Below, one piece after another: positions 15,857 through 23,311 of a stretch of DNA of 25,029 nucleotides. The DNA is from Sulfurovum sp. UBA1140 (GTDB lineage Bacteria; Campylobacterota; Campylobacteria; Campylobacterales; Sulfurovaceae). The stretch lies in NCBI GenBank assembly GCA_002311915.1, contig DCAF01000026.1:3367-28395 (forward strand), given 5' to 3'. Made by a program: the position numbers and the translations under genes. How positions within the stretch are numbered: the stretch's first letter is position 1; each line of letters opens with the position of its first letter. The notes beneath the pieces were generated by a model. It had not been told where the DNA came from. It was given only the letters and a program-made list of their open reading frames with translations, and searched no databases.

Positions 15857-17570
15857 AATATGTTCTTTCTTTAGGCTCAAATTTACCAAGCACCACCTCA
15901 CCCCACTCCGAGGTAATATTAAACGCTTTATCCATATAAGCATAGGTATGTTTTAAGAACTTCTTATCATCTCTAGTTGGGAAATCTTCACGGAAGTGAC
16001 CACCACGACTCTCTTCACGGTTCAACGCTCCATCAACAATAAACTTTGAAAACTCTAACATGTGACCCAGCTCAAGGGCTTCTTGTAAGTCGGTATTGAA
16101 TATTTTTGATTTATCATCAATTCTAATACTGTCAAATCGAACCAACAGAGAATCAATCAAAGCAATCTGCTCATCAAGAGACTCTTTGCTTCTAAATACA
16201 CCAGCATTTTTGGTCATACCAATCTGAAGCTCTTCTCTAAGGGCAGAAACTCTCTCTATACCATTAGATGTCTTTAGCTTTTTCATCTCTTCTAGCATGG
16301 TATCTGCATCAGCAACTTTAGCAGGACGTAGCTCAATACCTTCATCAAGTGCTTTTATCATATTTTCACCTGCATGACGACCAAATAAGAGTGCTTCAAG
16401 CACTGAGTTTGCTCCCAATCTGTTGGCTCCATGAACGGATACACAAGAACACTCACCAGCTGCGTAGAAACCTTCTACCATCTCGGTTGGAGACTTACGT
16501 ACTTGACAGTTAATATTGGTAGGAATCCCCCCCATAGAGTAGTGTGCTGTTGCTGAGATATGAATAGGCTCTTTAAGCATGTCTTGCCCTTGGAATGCAA
16601 TGGCAAGTTCACGTAACTCTGGAAGTTTTGTTAAAATAATTTGTGGGTCAAGGTGTGTTAAGTCAATATTTACCGACTGACCATCTTTACCAACACCTTT
16701 TCCTTGACGTACCTCTTCCATAATGGCTCGGCTTACAACATCACGAGAAGCCAACTCCATAGCATTGGGTGCATACTTGGTCATAAAACGTTCACCCTCA
16801 GAGTTAAAGAGTCGTCCACCTTCACCACGAGCAGCTTCAGAGATAAGTACACCTGAACCACCAAGACCACTTGGATGAAACTGTACAAATTCCATATCTT
16901 CTAATGGAAGACCATGACGAGCTACAATAGAGAGGGAATCTCCTGTATTTGCATGAGCATTTGAATTAAATCTGTACGCTCTACCATGTCCACCTGTGGC
17001 AAACATGGTTACTTTTGCATTAAAAATTGCAGGTTCAGAGTTTTTAATGTCATAGGCTACAATACCTGAAACTTTACCATCTTTATAAATAAGGTCTGAA
17101 CAGTACCACTCGTCAAATACTTCAATTCCTGCTCTGTCTGCTTGTTCATAAATGGTTTGAAGAAGTGTCAACCCTGTTCTATCTTTTGCATAACAAGCTC
17201 TTGGCTTACTTTGACCACCAAAGGGTCTTATTGCAATGTCTCCCTCTTCGTCACGTGAGAAGACAGCCCCCATTCTTTCAGCCCAACGAATGGTCTCTGG
17301 TGCTTTGCTACACATAAGCTCAACACAATCTTGGTCAGCCAAATAGTCAGAACCTTTAACCGTATCAAACTCATGAAGTTCTGTAGAGTCATCTTTTCCT
17401 AGTGCTGCGTTAATCCCCCCTTGTGCTGCCCCTGAGTGGCTTCTTAGTGGGTGAAGTTTTGTAATAACTGCCGTTTTTTTTCCTGCTTCTGTTAGCTCTT
17501 TGGCGGCAGCTAAACCTGCCAAACCTGCTCCAACAATTACAGCGTCATATTCGTAGATTTTAACATCCAT
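15855..17570 (-). CDS. sdhA: succinate dehydrogenase/fumarate reductase flavoprotein subunit
   Basis: A 571-residue catalytic subunit interconverting succinate and fumarate. The FAD-binding motif is GAGLAGL at 14-20. Covalent FAD attachment is expected at H45 in RSHSGAAQGG. Active-site signatures follow: QFHPSG (230-235), ARGEGGRLFN (247-256), SRAI with R281 as the likely proton-shuttle arginine, and HYSMGG (343-348). The N-terminus MDVKIYEYDAVIVG begins the Rossmann fold at once, with no twin-arginine signal. The Wolinella/Campylobacter MfrA is exported by Tat, so this complex should face the cytoplasm. It heads the sdhABE operon, with AAGGAT upstream and a TATAAT at 17606-17611. The usual physiological role in this group is respiration and/or the reductive TCA cycle, which is inferred here. 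Confidence 0.97.
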   Translation of the reverse strand: MDVKIYEYDAVIVGAGLAGLAAAKELTEAGKKTAVITKLHPLRSHSGAAQGGINAALGKDDSTELHEFDTVKGSDYLADQDCVELMCSKAPETIRWAERMGAVFSRDEEGDIAIRPFGGQSKPRACYAKDRTGLTLLQTIYEQADRAGIEVFDEWYCSDLIYKDGKVSGIVAYDIKNSEPAIFNAKVTMFATGGHGRAYRFNSNAHANTGDSLSIVARHGLPLEDMEFVQFHPSGLGGSGVLISEAARGEGGRLFNSEGERFMTKYAPNAMELASRDVVSRAIMEEVRQGKGVGKDGQSVNIDLTHLDPQIILTKLPELRELAIAFQGQDMLKEPIHISATAHYSMGGIPTNINCQVRKSPTEMVEGFYAAGECSCVSVHGANRLGANSVLEALLFGRHAGENMIKALDEGIELRPAKVADADTMLEEMKKLKTSNGIERVSALREELQIGMTKNAGVFRSKESLDEQIALIDSLLVRFDSIRIDDKSKIFNTDLQEALELGHMLEFSKFIVDGALNREESRGGHFREDFPTRDDKKFLKHTYAYMDKAFNITSEWGEVVLGKFEPKERTY

Positions 17571-17605
17571 ACTGCCATATCCTTCAAATTATAGAATTTG
17601 TATAG

Positions 17606-17611
17606 ATTATA
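17606..17611 (-). promoter_or_regulatory. -10 box of the sdhABE operon
   Basis: The minus strand reads TATAAT 35 bases upstream of the sdhA ATG. A second TATAAT at 17588-17593 lies too close to leave the ribosome binding site in the transcript. The -35 region is poor for both. Confidence 0.5.
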
Positions 17612-17650
17612 TCTTAAGCGATTGTTGTGTAGGATTAATGGTGTAATATA

Positions 17651-17679
17651 GTTAAAGATCTAACAAATTATGTTACAAT
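17651..17679 (+). promoter_or_regulatory. possible promoter of thiL
   Basis: TACAAT at 17674-17679 with GTTAAA 17 bases upstream lies 26 bases before the TTG start of thiL. Both hexamers are weak matches. No TPP riboswitch (THI box) pattern is visible in the 135-base gap. Confidence 0.35.
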
Positions 17680-17705
17680 TTTTCCACAATAAATAGGATA
17701 AGAAA

Positions 17706-18524
17706 TTGAATAAAGAAGATTACCTGATAAATAAATTAAGTTCACCTTATATCGGTGATGATGGTGCCATCGTGGGCGATAAAATCTACAGTATGGATGC
17801 CTTTTTTGAGGGGGTTCACTTTAAACGGGAGTGGATGACTCTTAGCCAAATTGCACGAAAAGCGATGTTGATTAACCTCTCGGATGCCATTGCCATGAGT
17901 GCCAAACCCCTGTATGCTTTGGTAACACTCTCTTTGCCCTCTACTATTAGTACCACGGATATTGATGAGATAATCAGTGCCATTCAACAGACAGCCCAAC
18001 AGTTTGGTTGTGAAATTATAGGGGGGGACACCATTGCAGGGGAGCGTTTAGATTTTAGCATTACAATTATTTCAGAATCAAAAAATCCACTAACAAGAAA
18101 AGGTCTAAAAGAGGGTGACCTATTGGCTTTTACTGGTATTTTGGGCGAAAGTAAATGCGATTTAAATCGACTCTTTAAAGGGGAAAAAGTAGCCGATAAC
18201 TCTAAATTTATAGAGCCTGTTTTACGACAAGAGTTTATAGAAAAAGCACGACCCTATTTAGAAGTGGGCATGGATATATCTGATGGTCTATTTTGTGACA
18301 CCAATAAACTTTTAGATTATAATAAAATAGGGTTTAATCTGTTAATAGATATATCCGATGAGGTAGGGGAGAGTGGAGAGGAGTATGAGATGTTGATTGG
18401 GTTTAAAAAAGAGCATCGAGATAGCATCTGCCAAATTGCCAAAACAATGAACTTAGAATTGACTATTTTTGCTAAAATCAGTCCCAATGATAAGAGATTT
18501 TTATGTGAAAATCATCACTTTTAG
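17706..18524 (+). CDS. thiL: thiamine-monophosphate kinase
   Basis: A 272-residue enzyme that phosphorylates thiamine monophosphate to the cofactor TPP. The AIRS-like fold is shown by IGDDGAIV (16-23), MDAFFEGVHF around 29-38, NLSDAIAMSAKP around 56-67, the metal-binding IIGGDT, and DISDGL. It is shorter than E. coli ThiL (325 residues), mainly through loss of loops, which seems usual for this phylum. The start is TTG at 17706 with AGGAT upstream; the conserved IGDD is 16 residues in, so no later start fits. A run of seven G (18021-18027) encodes the conserved GGD. It is first in a group of four genes; its stop codon overlaps the next gene's ribosome binding site. Confidence 0.92.
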   Translation: MNKEDYLINKLSSPYIGDDGAIVGDKIYSMDAFFEGVHFKREWMTLSQIARKAMLINLSDAIAMSAKPLYALVTLSLPSTISTTDIDEIISAIQQTAQQFGCEIIGGDTIAGERLDFSITIISESKNPLTRKGLKEGDLLAFTGILGESKCDLNRLFKGEKVADNSKFIEPVLRQEFIEKARPYLEVGMDISDGLFCDTNKLLDYNKIGFNLLIDISDEVGESGEEYEMLIGFKKEHRDSICQIAKTMNLELTIFAKISPNDKRFLCENHHF

Positions 18525-18532
18525 GAGGTTTC

Positions 18533-19024
18533 GTGCTTACTATAGATACCTTTATAGAAAAATCATTAAAATATCCAAAGAGCTATTTTCGTTACCTTTT
18601 AGAGTCGATTATTGATGAACAGATAACCGATATTAGAGATGAGCTTAAATCCCCTTTGATGGGGGAGTTTAATCCTGAACTTTTAGTAGAAGAGATAAAT
18701 TTTACTTCAAAAGAGAATCAACAAAAAAAGTTGAAAGTGCTGTTTGACCAACTCAATACCGAAAGATATAGGGTAAAAAAAGAGATTCAAAAGAATCAAG
18801 AATCACTTATTGAACTTTTAAAAATTATAGATTATTTAGAGCAGTTAAAAGTTAAATTCTTTATTTTATATAAAAGTAATAAATTAATTAAAATTAAATT
18901 TTTTATTAATGAAATAGATGATAAAATGATTTTGCTTAAAAATTATAGCATTGCGTTGTCATTCAAGGGGGTAAATCTCTTGGAGATAGAAAGAATTTAT
19001 AGAATAGAGATTAAAGGATATTAA
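18533..19024 (+). CDS. hypothetical coiled-coil protein before the flotillin gene
   Basis: A 163-residue protein starting at GTG 18533, with a strong AGGAGG at 18523-18528 that overlaps the end of thiL. It has no signal peptide or membrane helix. Residues about 55-115 are charged and heptad-like (ENQQKKLKVLFDQLNTERYRV... KKEIQKNQESL), so a coiled coil is likely. The second half (about 105-163) is rich in Lys and Ile and is encoded by very AT-rich DNA (18840-18960), unlike its neighbours. I do not recognise a family. YqiK/YqiJ operons in other bacteria sometimes include a PspA-like coiled-coil gene; this protein is shorter and shows no PspA signature, so a similar adaptor role is only a suggestion. 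The flotillin gene starts two bases after its stop. Confidence 0.75.
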   Translation: MLTIDTFIEKSLKYPKSYFRYLLESIIDEQITDIRDELKSPLMGEFNPELLVEEINFTSKENQQKKLKVLFDQLNTERYRVKKEIQKNQESLIELLKIIDYLEQLKVKFFILYKSNKLIKIKFFINEIDDKMILLKNYSIALSFKGVNLLEIERIYRIEIKGY

Positions 19025-19026
19025 AT

Positions 19027-20730
19027 ATGGGTTTATTAGAAATATTAACGGCATTGGGTATGTGGATGTATGCGATTGGTTTTGTACTGTTTATTATGGT
19101 ACTGGGGCTTATTTTTGTTAAAATATATAAAAAAACCACCAAAGAAGAGGCATTTATACGAACAGGATTGGGGGGTGCTAAGGTTATTTTAGATGGAGGA
19201 AGCATTGTTTTACCCATGATTCATGACCGAACGGTTATTAACTTAAACACCCTAAAATTGGTGGTTGTACGAAGAAATGAGCAGTCGTTGATTACCTCGG
19301 ATAAGCTTAAAGTTGATGTGATTGTAGAGTTTTTTGTTCGGGTTAAAAGGGATGTTGCCTCTATCTCTAGGGCTGCTTCGACATTGGGGTCTAAAACACT
19401 TCGTCCAGAAGATTTAAAATCGTTGATTGAGGGTAAATTAGTCGATTCATTGCGTTCTGTTGCTTCGCAGACCACGATGGAGTCTCTGCATGTAGAGCGT
19501 AAAGATTTTATACAAAAAGTCTCAAGCACTGTTGCAGAAGATTTAGATGCCAATGGATTAGAGCTAGAGTCGGTCTCGTTGACCTCACTTGACCAGACCA
19601 ATATTAACTTTTTTAATGAAAATAACGCTTTTGATGCTCAAGGTTTACGAAAAATAGCCGAAATTACAGAAGCCAAACGAAAAGAGCGTGTGGATATTGA
19701 AGAGGATACACGGGTTCAGATAGAGCAGAAAAAGCTAGAAGCCCAAAAGAAGATATTAACCGTAAGAGAAGAGGAGGCATTTGCCAAAGCATCTCAAGAG
19801 TCCAACATTAGAATAGAGCGTTCTCAGCAGTCTAAAGAGGCAGAAGAGCAAGAGATTTTAAATGCTAAAGCCGTTTCGTTTGCCAACATACAAAAAGATA
19901 AAGAGATTCAAGAGCGAGAGATTCTTAAAAATAGAAAACTAGAGACCGATAGGATTCAAAAAGATGAAGCCCTTAAACTGGCAGAGCAAGATAAGAATAT
20001 TAAAATTTCTGAAAAATCAAGTGCTGTTGCCCTTGCTGATGCCAAAGCCAACCTTGAAAAAGCCCGAGAGATAAAAACTAAAGAGGCAGTGACTACAGCC
20101 AAAGAGACGGAAATTGCTAACAGAGTTAAATTATTGGCACTCATTAAAGCGATGCAGAAAGCTGAAGAGGAAGCAGTTATGAAAAAAACCTTGGCACAAG
20201 CTGAAAAAGAGGCTGCTGAAGATAAAGCCGAAGCGATGAAAATTCAAGCCCATGGTCAAGCCGAATCAATCAAAATCAAAGCCGAAGCACAATATAAAGA
20301 GTATCAGGTTGAAGCAGAGGGAACAAAACGCATTAATGATGCGATGAATACCCTCTCTACGGAGCAGATAAAAAAAGAGATTCAGTTGGCAATGATAGAG
20401 AGGCTCCCCGCGATTATTGAGCAGATGATTAAACCTGCTAATAATATTGACAGCATTAAAATTGTTGATATGGGTGATGGAGGCAGAAATTTAATACAAA
20501 ATGGCAAAGGGGGTACGATTAGTGGTGAGAAGGCTTCACTTCCTGAACAGATTACCAATGCAATGATGAACTACTCGGTGGGAAATGCCATGATTAATGA
20601 CATGTTAAAAGAGTCAGGATTAAATGATACCCTCGGGGTGAGTGAGTTAAAAGATTTTTTAAAATCCAATGAAATTGGTAAAGTAGATAAAGGGACAGAC
20701 CACAGCAATATTACCCCAAAAAGTGAGTAG
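19027..20730 (+). CDS. yqiK: flotillin-like SPFH-domain protein, YqiK type
   Basis: A 567-residue membrane scaffold protein. One hydrophobic segment near 12-32 anchors it. An SPFH/Band-7 domain covers about 40-210 (EAFIRTGLGGAKVILDGG, VIVEFFVRVKRD, TSLDQTN). From about 215 to 430 runs a long Ala/Glu/Lys-rich coiled coil (repeated AEA/KAE units such as AQAEKEAAEDKAEAMK), the flotillin domain that drives oligomer formation. The C-terminal 120 residues are less ordered. It is paired with a YqiJ-type gene as in E. coli yqiJK. Such pairs are thought to organise membrane microdomains or protect against envelope stress. AAAGGAT at the end of the previous gene is the ribosome binding site. Confidence 0.93.
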   Translation: MGLLEILTALGMWMYAIGFVLFIMVLGLIFVKIYKKTTKEEAFIRTGLGGAKVILDGGSIVLPMIHDRTVINLNTLKLVVVRRNEQSLITSDKLKVDVIVEFFVRVKRDVASISRAASTLGSKTLRPEDLKSLIEGKLVDSLRSVASQTTMESLHVERKDFIQKVSSTVAEDLDANGLELESVSLTSLDQTNINFFNENNAFDAQGLRKIAEITEAKRKERVDIEEDTRVQIEQKKLEAQKKILTVREEEAFAKASQESNIRIERSQQSKEAEEQEILNAKAVSFANIQKDKEIQEREILKNRKLETDRIQKDEALKLAEQDKNIKISEKSSAVALADAKANLEKAREIKTKEAVTTAKETEIANRVKLLALIKAMQKAEEEAVMKKTLAQAEKEAAEDKAEAMKIQAHGQAESIKIKAEAQYKEYQVEAEGTKRINDAMNTLSTEQIKKEIQLAMIERLPAIIEQMIKPANNIDSIKIVDMGDGGRNLIQNGKGGTISGEKASLPEQITNAMMNYSVGNAMINDMLKESGLNDTLGVSELKDFLKSNEIGKVDKGTDHSNITPKSE

Positions 20731-20733
20731 CCC

Positions 20734-21351
20734 ATGCCTTTTTTAGCACCTGAAATGTTACCCTACTCGGTAGCATTTATGATTTTTACACTTTTTGCTT
20801 TTTTAGAGTTAACCTCACTTATTTTAGGGTGGGGGTTATTTGATTTTTTAGATGATATTTTTTCAATTAATCATACCGATATTGAGCTAGAATCAACCAC
20901 CTCATTGGGGAGTTTTTTTGGTTATATTAATCCCCAAAAAGTTCCTTTTTCTATGGTATTGGTCTCTTTTTTCTTTATTTTTGGTTTTACAGGAACACTT
21001 CTACAGAATATTTTGGGTCTATTACCCCTAATTATTACGCTACCCACTGTTTTTTTGGTTACGTTTATTCTGTTACGACACACCACCAATCTAATTGGAA
21101 AACTACTGCCTAAAGAGACGACAGAAGTGGTTTCAACCGATAGTTTTATTGGTAAAAAAGCCCTTATTTTAGATCCTATAGCAAAAAAAGATTTTCCTGC
21201 TCGTGCAAAAATAAAAGATATTTATGATGAGACTCACTACATTCGTGTAGAACCATTTGATAAAGCCGATATTTTTGTAGAGGGAGATGAGGTGATTGTT
21301 ATAGAGAAGTCCAATTTAATATTCTTTGTCGAGAAGAGATTGGGGTTTTAA
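20734..21351 (+). CDS. yqiJ: YqiJ-type membrane protein with an OB-fold (NfeD-like) domain
   Basis: A 205-residue inner-membrane protein starting three bases after yqiK. Three hydrophobic segments are seen, near 12-33, 73-93 and 94-115. The soluble end (about 130-200) contains VSTDSFIGKKALIL... ARAKIKD and EGDEVIVIEK, the pattern of an NfeD-like OB fold. NfeD-type proteins are obligate partners of SPFH proteins, which fits the gene order. The length is close to E. coli YqiJ (209 residues). The protein ends FFVEKRLGF; the DNA coding this end is partly duplicated at 21751-21780. The stop codon overlaps that of the hrpB relic on the other strand. Confidence 0.88.
   Translation: MPFLAPEMLPYSVAFMIFTLFAFLELTSLILGWGLFDFLDDIFSINHTDIELESTTSLGSFFGYINPQKVPFSMVLVSFFFIFGFTGTLLQNILGLLPLIITLPTVFLVTFILLRHTTNLIGKLLPKETTEVVSTDSFIGKKALILDPIAKKDFPARAKIKDIYDETHYIRVEPFDKADIFVEGDEVIVIEKSNLIFFVEKRLGF
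21328..21341 (+). repeat. 14-bp direct repeat, left copy
   Basis: GTCGAGAAGAGATT lies at the very end of yqiJ. The same 14 bases recur at 21757-21770. With flanking matches (TTCT before, TTTT after), the two copies agree at about 22 of 28 positions. Together they bracket the hrpB relic. Confidence 0.75.
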
Positions 21352-21675
21352 ACCAGGGTGTTTTTCGACACCCTAGCTTCAATTTCTCCTCGACTCAACT
21401 CTATGGCTTTGTATATCGTCGTATTGGTCGAACGTGCATTTAGGTCAGAGATGACTAGAAAACGGGCATTAAAGAGTTTATCTTCTCTATGTAGATTTGC
21501 TTCTTTTCCATTGGAGAGCAGGTAAGTTCCACCATTGGTATGGCGTAGTTATGCTATTCTATCGGGGTAGTATAGTTTTTCCTGCTCCTAGTGGTGCTTG
21601 GAGGACTAGCTTTTGGTTGCTTTTTAGTTTCTGTTTTACTTCTGGTAGGATTTGGGTTATGGGGAGGGTTTGCAT
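21348..21675 (-). pseudogene. hrpB: hrpB ATP-dependent helicase relic with a large internal deletion
   Basis: From ATG 21675 the minus strand encodes MQTLPITQILPEVKQKLKS, then LVLQAPLGAGKT, the usual start of HrpB with its Walker A motif. After ILP the frame hits TAG at 21561-21559. In another frame the text resumes at YPDRIA, continuing LRHTNGGTYLLSNGKEANL and FLVISDL, which match the region just after the HrpB helicase core. That part has a nonsense codon (21551-21549) and ends at TAA 21350-21348. A full HrpB has roughly 800 residues, so about 400 or more are missing between the parts and the tail is gone. The join falls at TACCCC (21569-21564), which can belong to both parts, suggesting deletion at a microhomology. 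It cannot make a working helicase. Confidence 0.8.
21355..21374 (+). terminator. possible terminator after yqiJ
   Basis: AGGGTGT and ACACCCT form a 7-bp GC-rich stem around TTTTCG, four bases after the yqiJ stop. No T run follows, so it may be only a pause site or part of the hrpB relic, in which it lies. Confidence 0.35.
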
Positions 21676-21756
21676 GGTGGGATTATAGTATAAAGGAGCT
21701 TTGTTATCTGAGTTTAGACAAAAGGGAGCTATACTTACACACAGCATATGTTCTCG

Positions 21757-21770
21757 GTCGAGAAGAGATT
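21757..21770 (+). repeat. 14-bp direct repeat, right copy
   Basis: This second copy of GTCGAGAAGAGATT sits just upstream of the DEAD-box gene's promoter. In the frame of yqiJ the surrounding bases read FSVEKRLRF-stop, close to the true yqiJ end FFVEKRLGF-stop, so a short piece of yqiJ seems to have been duplicated here. Confidence 0.75.
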
Positions 21771-21777
21771 AAGATTT

Positions 21778-21786
21778 TGATATAAT
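21778..21786 (+). promoter_or_regulatory. extended -10 promoter of the DEAD-box helicase gene
   Basis: TGATATAAT fits the TGnTATAAT extended -10 pattern. Transcription would start near 21793 and give a leader of about 40 bases ending in AAAAGGAAAC. The promoter follows directly on the right repeat copy. Confidence 0.6.
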
Positions 21787-21832
21787 ATCTTTAATAATAT
21801 TCACCCAATTAGAACATCCAAAAGGAAACATT

Positions 21833-23107
21833 ATCAAATCATTTGAAAAACTAAATCTACACCCCCATATTTTAAAAGCCATTGCCGACGAAAAATATCA
21901 ACAAGCAACAGCCATACAGACCAAAGTTATCCCCCTAGCACTTAAGGGTACGGACATTCTTGGTGCATCTAAATCAGGTACAGGAAAAACAGCATCTTAT
22001 GTGTTACCACTACTTAATAAACTACAAAAAGTAATTAAAGATGACAATAAGGTATTAAGAGCCTTGATTATTGTTCCAACGATTGAGCTTTGTGATCAAG
22101 TTTCACGAGTTATTACCTCATTTAGTAAATATATGGATATTGGGACAGTTAAGATTCAAGGTGGATCACATAAAAGTGCTCAACTTGAACGACTATCACA
22201 TGGAGCCGATATTGTGGTGGCAACGCCTGGGCGACTGCAAGATTTTATTCGAGATAGAAAAATCAATCTCTCTCATATCAATACGGTTATCTTAGATGAA
22301 GCCGATACCATGCTTGACCTTGGTTTTTTAGCTGAAATTAAAACCATACTTAAAGAGTGTAAACAGCCAAGACAGACAATGCTCTTTTCTGCTACCATCT
22401 CTCAAAATATTAAAAAATTGGGCAAAGAGTTTTTACGTGAACCTGCTATTGTAGAAGTGAGTACCCGACGAGATGTGGTTAATATCATCAATCATAAATC
22501 CTATAAAGTTGATAAAAAAAGAAAAGATGAATTGGTATTTCAAATTTGTCAAGATATGCCCAATGAGCAGGTTTTACTTTTTGCCAGTACCAAAGATTCT
22601 GCAAATAAAATCTACGCCTATTTACAAACTAAAAAGATACGTGTATCCATTATTCATGGGGACATTAAACGAAGTGCTAGAGCCAAGTCTTTGGGGTTAC
22701 TTAAAAGTGGTAAGATACAAATTTTGGTAGCCACCAACATCGCTGCACGGGGTATTGATATTAAAGAACTACCTATTGTCATGAACTATGACATACCTAA
22801 AACTACCGATGAGTTTACCCACCGAGTCGGCAGAACAGGACGAGCCAATAATAAAGGGTTGGTTATTTCACTTTTGACCATTCGAGACTATAACAGCTTC
22901 TCAAAAATAGAGAGAGATCTACGTATTAATATCAAAAGAGAGGTTTACCAAGGGTTTGAACTCACCGATACCCAACCACGTCAAAGACAACCACAAAAGA
23001 AATCACTTCGTGAGAAAAAAGGGTATATTGATTATGATAAACGTAGAAAATATACCTATATGGCAAATAAAAAGAAGCAAGAAGAGAAAAAGAAAAAAAC
23101 TAAATAA
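21833..23107 (+). CDS. DEAD-box ATP-dependent RNA helicase with a non-standard or lost start codon
   Basis: Every helicase motif is present: Q motif ATAIQ, motif I ASKSGTGKT, Ia PTIELCDQV, Ib TPGRLQDF, II DEAD (ILDEADTMLDLGF), III SAT, V ATNIAARGIDI, and VI HRVGRTGRA. The C-terminal tail (about the last 50 residues) is basic and rich in Gln and Lys. The conserved N-terminus KSFEKLNLHPHILKAI is in frame, but between the upstream stop (21770-21772) and the Walker A motif there is no ATG, GTG or TTG. ATC at 21833, six bases after AAGGA, sits where ATG would be expected; ATT at 21830 is an alternative. A GTG at 22001 would omit the Q motif and motif I. From 21833 the protein has 424 residues and is otherwise intact. 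It resembles RhlE/CsdA-type helicases of RNA remodelling. Confidence 0.85.
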   Translation: MKSFEKLNLHPHILKAIADEKYQQATAIQTKVIPLALKGTDILGASKSGTGKTASYVLPLLNKLQKVIKDDNKVLRALIIVPTIELCDQVSRVITSFSKYMDIGTVKIQGGSHKSAQLERLSHGADIVVATPGRLQDFIRDRKINLSHINTVILDEADTMLDLGFLAEIKTILKECKQPRQTMLFSATISQNIKKLGKEFLREPAIVEVSTRRDVVNIINHKSYKVDKKRKDELVFQICQDMPNEQVLLFASTKDSANKIYAYLQTKKIRVSIIHGDIKRSARAKSLGLLKSGKIQILVATNIAARGIDIKELPIVMNYDIPKTTDEFTHRVGRTGRANNKGLVISLLTIRDYNSFSKIERDLRINIKREVYQGFELTDTQPRQRQPQKKSLREKKGYIDYDKRRKYTYMANKKKQEEKKKKTK

Positions 23108-23182
23108 TAATAATTATCCTTTAAGTTTAGAAGGGCTATACTTCTCAAAGGATAATTATTATCCTATATTTAAACTTAAAGG
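23107..23182. repeat. overlapping inverted repeats forming alternative hairpins
   Basis: ATAATAATTATCCTTT (23107-23122) pairs perfectly with 23147-23162 (16 bp), with an inner 5-bp stem AGAAG/CTTCT (23129-23133 and 23141-23145). An overlapping segment, CCTTTAAGTTTA (23118-23129), pairs perfectly with 23171-23182 (12 bp). The two pairings exclude one another. It lies directly after the DEAD-box gene, before convergent batD. It may end or stabilise that transcript, although no T run follows. The rest of 23183-23311 is AT-rich and shows nothing else. Confidence 0.65.
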
Positions 23183-23311
23183 TTAAAGCCATCATGGTAA
23201 TCACACTTGAGCTTAATATCTTTGAACTTTTTCTCATCACTTTATATAATATTATAATATATTTAAAAGTAAATTTTAGTTATAAGAAATTAGAGAGAGA
23301 AAAATCTATCT

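Noticed and set aside
15845..15943. Longer sdhB reading starting at 15943
   Set aside because: It would overlap sdhA by 89 bases and lacks a ribosome binding site, while AAGGAGG sits five bases before the ATG at 15844.
17571..17705. TPP riboswitch before thiL
   Set aside because: The 135-base gap lacks the conserved THI-box sequences and GC-rich stems.
18021..18027. Run of seven G in thiL, and another at 13878-13884 in the gap before the DUF5644-like gene, as phase-variation tracts
   Set aside because: Seven bases is short for slippage control. The thiL run encodes the conserved GGD motif of a housekeeping enzyme, and the other lies outside any visible promoter spacing.
21591..21785. 64-codon hydrophobic plus-strand frame across the hrpB relic
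   Set aside because: It is the complement of the hrpB N-terminus, which explains the sequence better; the GGF/W-rich reading comes from the opposite strand.
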